From: JBLHZY01 sp047631555 | Lineage (GTDB): Bacteria; Pseudomonadota; Alphaproteobacteria; Rhodobacterales; Rhodobacteraceae | Length of the DNA: 64,000 bases | Assembly (NCBI GenBank): GCA_047631555.1 | Contig: JBLHZY010000002.1 | Span: 124,001-188,000, forward strand | Reading direction: 5' to 3' | In this document: positions 16,285 to 24,879 of the stretch, in pieces | How the letters are laid out: each line of letters starts with the position of its first letter | Position numbering within the stretch: the first letter of the stretch is position 1 | Notes under the pieces: generated by a model | Databases searched by the model: none | Seen by the model: the letters and a program-made list of their open reading frames with translations, nothing else | What the model was told of the DNA's origin: nothing | Program-made: the position numbers and the translations under genes

Positions 16285-16318
16285 CTGCTAGGCCTAAGGG
16301 GCTGAACCGGAGGCGCGC

Positions 16319-17461
16319 GTGAACCGTATTGTTTTTCTTATTTTGCTGGTCTTGATCGGCTGCTCGGATCGAACCCTTGCGCCAATTGTTGCGCGTGCGG
16401 CGCTGACGGGTTCTATCGAAAAGGTCTATGTTGCCACGTCTCGCGACGTAAACCTTGAGGGCAATTTTGCCGGCGCCCGCAACTATGATCTATCCTATCT
16501 GACGCTGGATATCGCTGTCCCGCCTGAACATGAAGCGGGCAAAATTCGCGCGCCCTCAAAGACACCGAAATTGGAGACAGAATTTGCAATTGCTGGCCGC
16601 AGGGATTTCGCTTCGCCTAAGACCTTCGTCACCGATCTGCGCCAATCCATCGCGCGAGATCCAAGCGGTTCGCGCGAGGTTACGATCTATGTACATGGCT
16701 ATAACAACAGCTTTTCAGATGGGGCGTTTCGCACGGCCCAGCTGATGTATGATTTCGAAATTCCCGGAACTGCCGTGCATTATTCTTGGCCGTCGGCGGC
16801 CAATCCGCTTGGCTATACTCATGACCGGGATTCCGTTCTTTTCGCCCGCGATGGGCTTGAAAAATTGCTGCGAGATGTCCGCTCTGCCGGGCCAAGTCGC
16901 ATTGTTTTGATTGGCCATTCCATGGGAACGTTGTTGATCATGGAGGCACTGCGCCAGATTGATATCGCTGATCCGGGCTGGTCAAAACGCACGATTGGTG
17001 GCGTGATTTTGATCTCTCCGGATATTGATATCGATGTGTTTAAGTCCCAAGCTGGGCGTGTTGCCGGACTGCCAGAGCCTTTCGCCATTTTCGTCTCCCA
17101 AAAGGATCGCGCGCTAAGCCTATCAGCCCGTCTCAACGGCAGCTCGGCCCGACTTGGGCGGATCAGTGATCCTTCTGAGCTCGCTGAATTGCCGGTTACC
17201 TTGGTTGATGTTTCTGAATTCGCCAACACGCCCGCGGCGCATTTCACCCTTGGCACATCGCCCGCGCTCATAACGCTTCTTGGCGATGCGCAGGCGCTTG
17301 AAAAAGCTTTTAGCCGCGATCGCGCCGGCTCGGCAGGGCTTCTGCCCGGGACCTTGTTAACCGTGCAAAACGCAACTCAGCTGATCCTTTCGCCCGCGCT
17401 TTTGCTGACCAACGAGGCGCAATGCGCAAATAATGGCATCCCAAGACGCGGCCGCTGCTGA
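16319..17461 (+). CDS. Lipoprotein alpha/beta hydrolase (DUF900-type)
   Basis: 380 residues. The first 15 residues form a lipoprotein signal peptide with lipobox LIGC (Cys15), so the protein is probably anchored in the envelope. The hydrolase region has the oxyanion-side motif YVHGYNNSF (about 125-133) and the nucleophile elbow IGHSMGT (Ser near 201), as in the DUF900 family of esterase-like proteins. The only plausible start is GTG 16319, preceded by CCGGAGG. The substrate is unknown. Codon use matches neighbours. Confidence 0.82.
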   Translation: MNRIVFLILLVLIGCSDRTLAPIVARAALTGSIEKVYVATSRDVNLEGNFAGARNYDLSYLTLDIAVPPEHEAGKIRAPSKTPKLETEFAIAGRRDFASPKTFVTDLRQSIARDPSGSREVTIYVHGYNNSFSDGAFRTAQLMYDFEIPGTAVHYSWPSAANPLGYTHDRDSVLFARDGLEKLLRDVRSAGPSRIVLIGHSMGTLLIMEALRQIDIADPGWSKRTIGGVILISPDIDIDVFKSQAGRVAGLPEPFAIFVSQKDRALSLSARLNGSSARLGRISDPSELAELPVTLVDVSEFANTPAAHFTLGTSPALITLLGDAQALEKAFSRDRAGSAGLLPGTLLTVQNATQLILSPALLLTNEAQCANNGIPRRGRC

Positions 17462-17503
17462 TTTGGCTTGTTTGGCGCGCGCCTTAGCGCCAACAAATAG
17501 CCT

Positions 17504-18733
17504 ATGAGTTTCATATCCTTTCTTCGCATCAATGCGCGCTGGCTTTTGGTCGGATTTCTGCTGACGCTTACGTCTAGCTGGGGCCAGACCTTCTTTATTT
17601 CGATCTTTGCGGGGGAAATCCGCGCGGAGTTCGGGCTGAGCCATGGCGCTTGGGGCGGGATTTATTCGCTCGGGACAACGGCAAGCGCGGTTGTGATGCT
17701 TTGGGGCGGGGCGCTTACAGATCGGTTTCGTGTGCGCAGCCTTGGGGGGATTGTTGTTCTTGGGCTTGCTGCGGCTTGTCTGGCGATGTCGCTTGTTTCG
17801 GCGGTTTGGGCGCTTCCTCTGGTGATTTTCGCTCTGCGTTTTGCTGGGCAAGGGATGAGCACCCATTTGGCGGGCGTTGCTATGGCGCGTTGGTTTATCG
17901 CGGCGCGCGGGCGGGCGCTTTCGGTTGCGATGCTTGGAATTTCCGCCGGGCAGGCCTTTTTGCCGATGATTTTTGCCGCCCTTTTGCTGATTTTTGATTG
18001 GCGCGCACTTTGGCTTATTGCGGCCGTAATGGCCGCCCTTATTGCGCCTTTGCTCTATAGCCTATTGCGTCAGGAGCGGACCCCGCAAAGCTGCGATGAA
18101 ACGGGCCATTCTACAGGCATGTTTGGCCGCCATTGGACAAGGCGCGAAGCGCTGCGATCGCCTGTTGCTTGGCTGATGGTTCCAATGCTGATTGGCCCGC
18201 CAGCATGGGGCACGGCGCTGTTGTTTCAGCAAGTGCATCTAACGGAGATCAAAGGCTGGTCGCTGGTTGATTTCGTGGCTCTTTTTCCGCTTTTGACCGT
18301 GGCATCCATTGGTGCAACTTTCGCGTCCGGCTGGGCCATTGATCGCTTTTCCGCCATCCGTTTGATCCCCTTTTTGGCGCTGCCTTGGGCGCTTACCTTT
18401 GTAATTCTTGCAGGCGCGCAAAGCATCGGTATGGCCGCGATCGGAATGGTCGTTTTTGGCCTCGCAACAGGGGGCGGCAGCACGCTTCCGATAGCGTTCG
18501 TCGCGGAAGTTTTTGGCACGCGCAACATCGGTTCGATCAAAGCAGTTGCTGCTGCGCTTGGAGTTTTTGGATCAGCAATTGGGCCGGGCGTTACCGGCTA
18601 TATGATTGATTTTGGTATTGGATTTGAGACACAACTGCGCGGCTTTGCGCTTTATTTTGTCTTTGCTGGTGGCTTTGCTTGGCTGGCATCAGCCCGCGTA
18701 AAGCGTGCTGTACTATCGCCCAGCGCGCCTTAG
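17504..18733 (+). CDS. Major facilitator superfamily transporter
   Basis: 409-residue inner-membrane permease with about 12 hydrophobic helices in two halves. GGALTDRFRVRSLGG corresponds to the loop 2-3 signature of MFS, and GMSTHLAGVAMARWF to helix 4-5. An equivalent GWAIDRFSAIRL loop occurs in the second half, supporting internal duplication. Overall character is that of the oxalate/formate- or monocarboxylate-like branch, but no substrate can be assigned. It overlaps the convergent Smr gene by 21 bases at the 3' end. Confidence 0.85.
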   Translation: MSFISFLRINARWLLVGFLLTLTSSWGQTFFISIFAGEIRAEFGLSHGAWGGIYSLGTTASAVVMLWGGALTDRFRVRSLGGIVVLGLAAACLAMSLVSAVWALPLVIFALRFAGQGMSTHLAGVAMARWFIAARGRALSVAMLGISAGQAFLPMIFAALLLIFDWRALWLIAAVMAALIAPLLYSLLRQERTPQSCDETGHSTGMFGRHWTRREALRSPVAWLMVPMLIGPPAWGTALLFQQVHLTEIKGWSLVDFVALFPLLTVASIGATFASGWAIDRFSAIRLIPFLALPWALTFVILAGAQSIGMAAIGMVVFGLATGGGSTLPIAFVAEVFGTRNIGSIKAVAAALGVFGSAIGPGVTGYMIDFGIGFETQLRGFALYFVFAGGFAWLASARVKRAVLSPSAP

Positions 18734-19312
18734 ATAAACATAATACGCGCCCGTCCCGCCATGGCGAAGATGCGCCTCTGATATTTGCAGGATAAGCGGC
18801 GAAAGCGGTGCAGAATGCAGCCAATGCGGCACTTGATGCTTCAGAACCCCGTGGCGCACGGGAATTGGCCCGCCATCGTCGCGATGTTTGCCCTTACCGG
18901 TGATCACCAGAACGAGCCGCTTGCCATCGCTATAGGCGCGCTGAACAAAGCCAAGCAGCGCTGGATGGGCCTGAGCGATCGTCATTCCATGCAGATCGAT
19001 CCGCGCTTCGGGGCTTAGCTTGCCCTTCTTCATCCGGCCAAAACTCTTGCGATCCATTGAGATGGAGGCCGTGGCCAACGCCTCTCCAATCTTGGGGGCA
19101 ATATCGTGCGTATTGCGGGGGGAGGGCTTGGCGGCTTGACCTAAAGCAAAGGGAGAAAAATGCGCGTGTTTGGCCTTCTTTGGGGCAGGGCGGGCCTGCT
19201 TTTCTTCGGGCGCGCGGAGGGGCCGCTCGGGGTGCAAGGCGCGGGTATTGCGGCGTACGAGATCCCAAAGCGCTTCTTCCTCAGGGTGCAACTGGCGGCG
19301 ATTGCGGCCCAT
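18713..19312 (-). CDS. Smr-domain protein
   Basis: 199 residues. A basic, low-complexity N-terminal half (about 1-95) precedes a C-terminal Smr domain with the signature IDLHGMT (about 104-110), VITGKGKH and LRHGGTGAYYVYLRR. Smr domains are structure-specific nucleic-acid-binding or nicking modules also found in MutS2; stand-alone proteins have been linked to ribosome rescue and collision cleavage in some bacteria, so the exact role here is open. Its start shares a base with the mltA stop (TGATG), indicating translational coupling. Confidence 0.88.
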   Translation of the reverse strand: MGRNRRQLHPEEEALWDLVRRNTRALHPERPLRAPEEKQARPAPKKAKHAHFSPFALGQAAKPSPRNTHDIAPKIGEALATASISMDRKSFGRMKKGKLSPEARIDLHGMTIAQAHPALLGFVQRAYSDGKRLVLVITGKGKHRDDGGPIPVRHGVLKHQVPHWLHSAPLSPLILQISEAHLRHGGTGAYYVYLRRAGR

Positions 19313-20358
19313 CAGATCGCGCCCTCGGTTTCCATGGCATAGGCCATCTGGATCGGCATCAAAACAATCACACGTCCGAGATCGCGGACACGGCCAGCGG
19401 CGCGCCCAGCTTCATCACCTGTACCAAAGAAAATATCCGCGCGCTGTGCGCCCTTGATCGCCGAGCCTGTATCTTGCGCGACCATCAACCGCTTGAGCGG
19501 GCCTTTGCCGCCTTTTTCAATCCAAACCGGCGCGCCGAGCGGGACGAATTTGGGATCAACCGCCACGCTGCGCATGGTGGTAATTGAGCGGTTCATCGCA
19601 CCAAGCGGGCCCTTTTCAGCAGGGACTTTTTTAACCTCACGAAAGAACACGAAAGAGGGGTTGTGGCGCAGCAATTCCGCGCCGTCTTCGGGATTGCGGC
19701 GCACCCAATTCTGGATCACCTGCGCGGAAACCTGGTGTGCATTATAGACGCCGCGGCGCACCAATTCCTGCCCGATAGAGCGGTATTGATGGCCATTCGC
19801 GCCGCCATATCCAACACGGATAACCCCGCCTTCATCAAGCCGAACGCGACCAGACCCTTGAATTTGCAGAAAGAAAACCTCAACCGGATCGTCAATCCAA
19901 ACGATCTCAAGCCCACGGCCCGCCAATATTTGCTGCTCTTCAATGGCTGAACGGCTATGCCATATCTCGCCAGAACGAAGCTCGGGTGGCTTGCTATAGA
20001 GTGGATAGGCATAGCGCGCAGAACGGTAGCGCGACCCGCTCAGCTCTGGTTCAAAATAGCCGGTAAACAGCGCGTCTGCGCCATCTTCGATCAGGACGGG
20101 GCGAAAAAACAGCTCAAAGAAGGCCTTTGCGGAGGGTTGCGTGCTGGCAAGCGCACAGATCGCGCGCCAATCCGCGCTTTCCATATCCATACATGTTTCG
20201 AGAAACACATCGAGCGCGGCCTGATGATCATCCTCAGCCCAGCCGCTCAGATCGCCAAACCCAAGCACCGAGACCTTCAGATCATCCGCTTTGCCCGCAT
20301 CCGCCATCACGCCAAAACCCATTGCCAAAACAAGGGCTGCGCAAAACGCACGGATCAT
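19312..20358 (-). CDS. mltA: Membrane-bound lytic murein transglycosylase A
   Basis: 348-residue peptidoglycan lytic transglycosylase that cleaves glycan strands to 1,6-anhydro-MurNAc. A signal peptide covers residues 1-24; unlike E. coli MltA no clear lipobox is seen. Typical features are TGYFEPELSGS, QIQGSGRVRLDEG, the VGYGGANGHQY segment and the 3D-domain sequence VAQDTGSAIKGAQRADIFFG that includes the catalytic aspartate. Start overlaps the stop of the Tim44-like gene (ATGA). Its products would be substrates for the AmgK/MurU recycling route. Confidence 0.94.
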   Translation of the reverse strand: MIRAFCAALVLAMGFGVMADAGKADDLKVSVLGFGDLSGWAEDDHQAALDVFLETCMDMESADWRAICALASTQPSAKAFFELFFRPVLIEDGADALFTGYFEPELSGSRYRSARYAYPLYSKPPELRSGEIWHSRSAIEEQQILAGRGLEIVWIDDPVEVFFLQIQGSGRVRLDEGGVIRVGYGGANGHQYRSIGQELVRRGVYNAHQVSAQVIQNWVRRNPEDGAELLRHNPSFVFFREVKKVPAEKGPLGAMNRSITTMRSVAVDPKFVPLGAPVWIEKGGKGPLKRLMVAQDTGSAIKGAQRADIFFGTGDEAGRAAGRVRDLGRVIVLMPIQMAYAMETEGAI

Positions 20359-21023
20359 CCGCCCGTGGCGACAAGCTGCCAGTTGAGGCTTTCAGAACCC
20401 ATTTCGCGGCGGAACGTCCAGATATCTTTCTGGCGTTTCACCTGGTTCGCATCACCTTCAACAATATCGCCCGCTGCATCATAAACAACCGACGTCAGCT
20501 CGCCAACAAAGCGCATCGTAATCTCGGCCACATTGGTTTTATCATCCATCTTCGCATCCAGAAGCTTCAGCTCCCGAAGGCCAACGAAATTCGCCTTGAT
20601 CTTAAGGCCCTGATCTTCGCGGCTTGAGACAACCTCAACAAAGACCTCCAAAACATCGTCTGAAAGAAACGGTGTGATCTCATCCAAATCGCCGCGCTCA
20701 AACGCCATGAGAATCATCTCATAAGCCGCGCCTGCGCCCTGCATGAATTCGCCAACATGAAAGCTTGGCTCTGCGACTTTCATTGCCGCAAGAGTTTTGG
20801 CCGCCTTCGTGCCCTCTTCGACATGATCAAGGATATCGAGATCCGGACCGCCTTCGATCACATCAAACCCGCGACGACCGCGCGCAGCACCAGCCGGCGC
20901 GCCTTCGCTGCCAGCGCGAGGCGGCTCAAACCCATCCCGCGTTCCAAGGACGTTTTTCAAACGCAAAATCAGGAAAACAGCCACGCCAGCCAGGACCAGC
21001 AATTGTATCAAAGCAGAATTCAT
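20355..21023 (-). CDS. Tim44-like domain protein (TimA type)
   Basis: 222 residues: an N-terminal membrane anchor (about 3-17), a charged linker, and a C-terminal Tim44-like domain (about 85-220) with FLSDDVLEVF and ITMRFVGELTSVVYD. Related to mitochondrial Tim44 and to bacterial TimA, which is membrane-associated but of uncertain function. ATG 21023 was chosen over an upstream frame extension because the N-terminal helix begins there and a purine-rich AAAGAGG stretch precedes it. It precedes mltA and the Smr gene in one overlapping unit, and is divergent from fxsA-secB, a pairing that suggests envelope or secretion work. Confidence 0.9.
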   Translation of the reverse strand: MNSALIQLLVLAGVAVFLILRLKNVLGTRDGFEPPRAGSEGAPAGAARGRRGFDVIEGGPDLDILDHVEEGTKAAKTLAAMKVAEPSFHVGEFMQGAGAAYEMILMAFERGDLDEITPFLSDDVLEVFVEVVSSREDQGLKIKANFVGLRELKLLDAKMDDKTNVAEITMRFVGELTSVVYDAAGDIVEGDANQVKRQKDIWTFRREMGSESLNWQLVATGG

Positions 21024-21131
21024 CGAGACCTCTTTCAAAGGCGCACGGTAGTAACGCGCGCTTACTGCACATATGTATGGCAGGGGTGGCATCAAGTCCA
21101 CCACGGCGAATACCAAATGTTTGAGGGCAAT

Positions 21132-21614
21132 ATGCGGCTATTTCTTCTGTTTCTGGCGGTTCCATTGATCGAAATCGCGCTGTTTGTGCTGATTGGCGAG
21201 GCAATTGGCCTTGGCTGGACGCTTGCGACCGTGCTGATCACCGCGATAATCGGGACATATATGGTCCGCACGCAGGGCGCATTGGCGCTAAGCCAGCTGA
21301 GCAAATCGATGAATGAGATGTCCGATCCAAGCCAGCCATTGGCCAACGGGGCGATGATCCTGTTTTCCGGCGCGCTTTTGCTTACGCCGGGTTTTTTCAC
21401 CGATGCTATCGGCTTCGCTTTGCTTATTCCGGGCGTGCGCACAGCGCTTTTCAACGCCATTCGTTCGCGCATGAAGGTTGCCGCTTTCAGCACCGGCCCG
21501 CAGCAACAACGCCGCGACCCCGGCATCATTGACGGGGAATGGGAAGAAGTTGAGACGGATGCGCCGCGCGTTTCAAACCCATCAGATAGCCCCTCAGGCT
21601 GGACTCGCCATTGA
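21132..21614 (+). CDS. fxsA: FxsA family membrane protein
   Basis: 160-residue inner-membrane protein of the FxsA family, named after a gene that modulates F-plasmid exclusion of phage T7 in E. coli; its cellular role is unclear. Hydrophobic helices at about 1-18, 22-45 and 75-105, with the conserved VPLIEIALFVLIG and TPGFFTDAIGFALLIPGVR. The C-terminal 50 residues are polar. ATG 21132 has GAGGG five bases upstream; an in-frame ATG at 21117 lacks a site. It is 55 bases upstream of secB. Confidence 0.92.
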   Translation: MRLFLLFLAVPLIEIALFVLIGEAIGLGWTLATVLITAIIGTYMVRTQGALALSQLSKSMNEMSDPSQPLANGAMILFSGALLLTPGFFTDAIGFALLIPGVRTALFNAIRSRMKVAAFSTGPQQQRRDPGIIDGEWEEVETDAPRVSNPSDSPSGWTRH

Positions 21615-21669
21615 GCCGCCGCTCTTGCTCTGATACAGACAGGTAAATTTGATTTTTCAGGAGTTTCCA

Positions 21670-22161
21670 ATGGCCGAAAACGGCGAAGCTACAGCACAAG
21701 AACCCGCAGCCGTAAAGATGCAGGTCCTTGGCCAATTCATCCGCGATATGTCTTTTGAGAATATCGTGGCCCAAAAAGGCATCACTGGCGACGTGAAGCC
21801 GAATGTTTCGGTTCAGGTGAGCTTGGACGCAAAAAAGCGCCCGGTTGATAATCAGTTCGAAGTGGCGACGAAATTCAACATCGTTTCCAAATCCGAAGAT
21901 GAGAAAACAACGTATTTCATCTTTGAGCTGGATTACGCGGGCATCTTCCACATTGAAAACGTGCCGGATGAGCAGATGCACCCGTTCCTTCTGATCGAAT
22001 GCCCACGGATGATCTTCCCCTTCGTGCGCCGCATCGTTAACGACATCACGCGCGACGGTGGCTTCCCGCCGCTGAACCTCGATAACATTGATTTCGTTCA
22101 GCTTTATCGCCAGAACATCACGGCTCAACAAGCCGCCGCAGCAGAAGCGCCAGCAAACTAA
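21670..22161 (+). CDS. secB: Protein-export chaperone SecB
   Basis: 163-residue cytoplasmic tetrameric chaperone that keeps preproteins unfolded and hands them to SecA. Recognised by QFIRDMSFENI, the central YAGIFHIENV, and HPFLLIECPRMIFPFVRRI, followed by DGGFPPLNLDNIDF. The start ATG 21670 follows CAGGAG. Its stop is one base from the stop of the convergent dnaQ gene, with no visible terminator between them. Confidence 0.97.
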   Translation: MAENGEATAQEPAAVKMQVLGQFIRDMSFENIVAQKGITGDVKPNVSVQVSLDAKKRPVDNQFEVATKFNIVSKSEDEKTTYFIFELDYAGIFHIENVPDEQMHPFLLIECPRMIFPFVRRIVNDITRDGGFPPLNLDNIDFVQLYRQNITAQQAAAAEAPAN

Positions 22162-22162
22162 G

Positions 22163-22858
22163 CTAGCTGAATTTGCGCCATAATGCGCCGTCGCCTATGC
22201 CCTTTACGAAGGTATCATGGGCGGCGGCTTCTTCTTTTGTTAGGCGTGGATCAAGGGGATGCGGGCGCGGGCGGGGCCGCCAGCTTTCATCTGACCCTGC
22301 GCTGGATTGGGCCGAGCGCTCTGGTGCAAGCACCAAATCAGGCTGTCGCCCGCCGATCAGCTCAAGATAGACTTCGGCCAAAATCTCGCTATCCAAAAGC
22401 GCGCCGTGCAGGGTTCGGTTCGAGTTATCGATCCCGTAGCGACGACAAAGCGCATCCAGTGAAGAGGGCGAGCCGGGGAACTTTTTGCGCGCGATGGCCA
22501 GCGTATCAAGGGCGCGCTCCCATGGCAGCTCGGGCATACGGGCGCGTTTGAGCTCGGCGTTGAGGAATTTCATATCAAACGAAGCATTGTGGATCACAAG
22601 CTTTGCATCGCCGCCGATAAAATCCAGAAAGGCTTGCCCGATTTCGGCAAATTTCGGCTTCCCGCGCAGAAAATCATCGCCAAGCCCATGAACCTCAAAT
22701 GCCTCTTTGGGCATGGAGCGCTCGGGGTCGATATATTGGTGATAGGTTTTGCCGGTCGGCATGTGATTGTGCAGCTCAACACAGCCGATCTCAACGATCC
22801 TATCGCTGCCATGGGCATCAAAGCCGGTGGTTTCGGTATCAAGAACGATCTCACGCAT
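22163..22858 (-). CDS. dnaQ: DNA polymerase III epsilon subunit (3'-5' proofreading exonuclease)
   Basis: 231 residues. DEDDh exonuclease: ExoI LDTETTGFD (Asp7, Glu9), ExoII IHNASFDMKFLN and ExoIII HGALLDSEILAEVYL. A flexible C-terminal tail (about 175-231) would bind the polymerase alpha subunit. A TTG two codons earlier is possible, but ATG 22858 is the natural start. It overlaps the end of coaE by 8 bases, the last gene of the maf-aroE-coaE-dnaQ unit that runs away from the putative origin. Confidence 0.96.
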   Translation of the reverse strand: MREIVLDTETTGFDAHGSDRIVEIGCVELHNHMPTGKTYHQYIDPERSMPKEAFEVHGLGDDFLRGKPKFAEIGQAFLDFIGGDAKLVIHNASFDMKFLNAELKRARMPELPWERALDTLAIARKKFPGSPSSLDALCRRYGIDNSNRTLHGALLDSEILAEVYLELIGGRQPDLVLAPERSAQSSAGSDESWRPRPRPHPLDPRLTKEEAAAHDTFVKGIGDGALWRKFS

Positions 22859-23450
22859 GGGCAATCCGCGCCTTTATAGCTTTGAGAACATCCTGCACGG
22901 CGGCGCGTGCCGCTTCAAGATCAACCGTCTCGATGATATAATCCGCGCGGGCGCGTTTTTGTGCATCTGGCGTCTGTTTGGCAAGAATAGTGTCTAATTG
23001 GGCCTCTGTCATGCCGGGGCGTTCCAGCACACGGGCACGCTGAATATCGGCGGGCGCTGAGACAACCACGACCGCGTCAACGCGTGCATCGCCGCCCGTT
23101 TCAAACAGCAGCGGGATATCAAGGACGATGATATCAGACTGAGCTGCGGCAATAAATTCGCTGCGATCTTCGCCAACCAGCGGATGCACGATCTTTTCAA
23201 TCTGGGGCAGGGCGGCGGGATCAGCGGCGATCCATTCTTTCAGCCGCTCTCGGCTAACCGCGCCGCCTTCAATTGCTTCAGGGCGAAGGGCCGCTATTGG
23301 GGCTACTGCCTTGCCGCCTTGTCCATACATCCGATGAACAGCCGCATCCGCATCCCAAACAGGAATACCCGCCTCGGCAAACATCTTTGCTGTGGTGCTT
23401 TTGCCCATCCCGATGGAGCCGGTCAGGCCGATGAGGAACGGTTTTTTCAT
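22851..23450 (-). CDS. coaE: Dephospho-CoA kinase
   Basis: 199-residue P-loop kinase for the last step of coenzyme A synthesis. Walker A GSIGMGKST is at residues 11-19; WDADAAVHRMY is the substrate-binding DAD motif, and VLDIPLLFETGGD and RARVLERPG follow. ATG 23450 overlaps the aroE stop (ATGA), and its 3' end overlaps the dnaQ start, so the four genes appear translationally coupled. Confidence 0.96.
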   Translation of the reverse strand: MKKPFLIGLTGSIGMGKSTTAKMFAEAGIPVWDADAAVHRMYGQGGKAVAPIAALRPEAIEGGAVSRERLKEWIAADPAALPQIEKIVHPLVGEDRSEFIAAAQSDIIVLDIPLLFETGGDARVDAVVVVSAPADIQRARVLERPGMTEAQLDTILAKQTPDAQKRARADYIIETVDLEAARAAVQDVLKAIKARIAHA

Positions 23451-24283
23451 GCGTTTAGAACGACTTGGCGCGTTTCTTCATCGACATCGGGGCGCTGCCC
23501 GAACCAGCGCTCAAAGGCAGGCGCGGCTTGATAGATCAGCATGCCCAATCCATCGACTGTCGTGCAACCAAGCTGGCGCGCGCGGGCCAGAAGATCGGTT
23601 TCAAGCGGCGCATAGACGAGATCTGTCACAACAGCTTTGCTCGAGAGACCATCAAGCGGCACGCGCAAATCAGGCTTGCCCTGCATCCCAAGAGAGGAGG
23701 CGTTGATCACGGTGGCCGCGCCTTCAAGCATATTTCCGGCCTGCACCCACTCGTAGATTTTGATCTTGGCGCCAAACTCGGATCGCAGGGCATCGGCGCG
23801 GGCGCGCGTTCGATTGCTTAGGCGAACCTCGGGCACGCCCACATCGATAAGCGAGGCCAAAACAGCGCGCGCCGCCCCGCCAGCACCAATCACCGCCGCC
23901 GGGCCAGAGCGCGGATCCCAGTCGGGCGCACCTTTGCGCAGGTTTTCAACAAAACCGTAACCATCTGTATTATCAGCGTGAATCTTGCCATCTTTGCGAA
24001 AGATAAGCGTATTGGCCGCCCCGATAAGTGCGGCGCGATCGGTAACCAAATCCGCCATATCAAGCACATGTTCTTTATGGGGAATGGTCACATTCAGCCC
24101 AACAAAGCCCATTTTGGGCAAGGCCCTGATCACGTCTCGCAGATTATCTTGAGAGACTTCCATCGGGATGTAATACCCGCGGATGCCATAGCGCTTGAGC
24201 CAGTAATTATGCAGCGCGGGCGATTTAGAATGCCCGATTGGTGCGCCAATGACGCCGGCCAGTGGAATTTTGAGATCACTCAT
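23447..24283 (-). CDS. aroE: Shikimate dehydrogenase
   Basis: 278 residues, NADPH-dependent reduction of 3-dehydroshikimate in aromatic amino-acid synthesis. Substrate site SKSPALHNYWL (about 19-29), catalytic Lys in NVTIPHKEHV, and the NADP loop GAGGAARAVL followed by LSNRTRARAD. The C-terminal GLGMLIYQAAPAFERWFG is characteristic. Starts within the maf stop (ATGA). Confidence 0.96.
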   Translation of the reverse strand: MSDLKIPLAGVIGAPIGHSKSPALHNYWLKRYGIRGYYIPMEVSQDNLRDVIRALPKMGFVGLNVTIPHKEHVLDMADLVTDRAALIGAANTLIFRKDGKIHADNTDGYGFVENLRKGAPDWDPRSGPAAVIGAGGAARAVLASLIDVGVPEVRLSNRTRARADALRSEFGAKIKIYEWVQAGNMLEGAATVINASSLGMQGKPDLRVPLDGLSSKAVVTDLVYAPLETDLLARARQLGCTTVDGLGMLIYQAAPAFERWFGQRPDVDEETRQVVLNA

Positions 24284-24879
24284 CCTGCCAAATCTCCCCT
24301 TAGGGTGAGATAAGACAGAAATTCAACGAGCGGCAAGCCCAGAACGGTAAAATTGCTGCCTTCAACGCGGGCAAAGAGGCGAACGCCCTCTTCCTCAAGC
24401 TTGTAGCAGCCAACAGAGGAGCGGATGCTTTCCCAGTTTCGCGCCAAATAGTCGGCTTGGTATTCTGGCGATAGGCTGCGCATGGTCAGGCGCGCCTCGC
24501 CGATATGGCGCCAAACGGGTTTGCCCTCTTCATAGAGCACGGCCGCCGAGAGCAGTTTATGGGTTTGGCCGCTAAGCTCTGCCAATTGCGCGCTCGCCTC
24601 TTCGATGCTGCGTGGTTTGCTGAACAGTTTCCCCTTAAGATCGAGCACTTGATCACAGCCAAGAACAAGTGCGCCCGGCTCTTTCATCGCGATCTTGCGC
24701 GCCTTGCCTTCAGCCAATGCATCAGCAATTTCACGCGGTTTGGCGCCCTCGGCCAGAAGGGAGGCTTTTATCGTCTCTTCATCGATTTTCGCAGGCCGCG
24801 CCTCAAATTCAACACCTGCGCTGCGTAGCATGGTCTGGCGAATGGCGGAGGTTGAGGCTAGGATCAGGGGGCGGGTCAT
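24280..24879 (-). CDS. maf: Maf family nucleoside triphosphate pyrophosphatase
   Basis: 199-residue house-cleaning enzyme of the Maf/YceF/YhdE group that hydrolyses non-canonical or modified NTPs. Motifs: LILASTSAIRQTML at the N-terminus, GCDQVLDL, and YLARNWESIRSSVGCYKLEEEG. Which Maf subtype it is cannot be settled by eye. It is the first gene of the minus-strand unit maf-aroE-coaE-dnaQ; its upstream side is the putative replication origin, so its promoter must lie in or beside the DnaA-box region. Confidence 0.93.
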   Translation of the reverse strand: MTRPLILASTSAIRQTMLRSAGVEFEARPAKIDEETIKASLLAEGAKPREIADALAEGKARKIAMKEPGALVLGCDQVLDLKGKLFSKPRSIEEASAQLAELSGQTHKLLSAAVLYEEGKPVWRHIGEARLTMRSLSPEYQADYLARNWESIRSSVGCYKLEEEGVRLFARVEGSNFTVLGLPLVEFLSYLTLRGDLAG

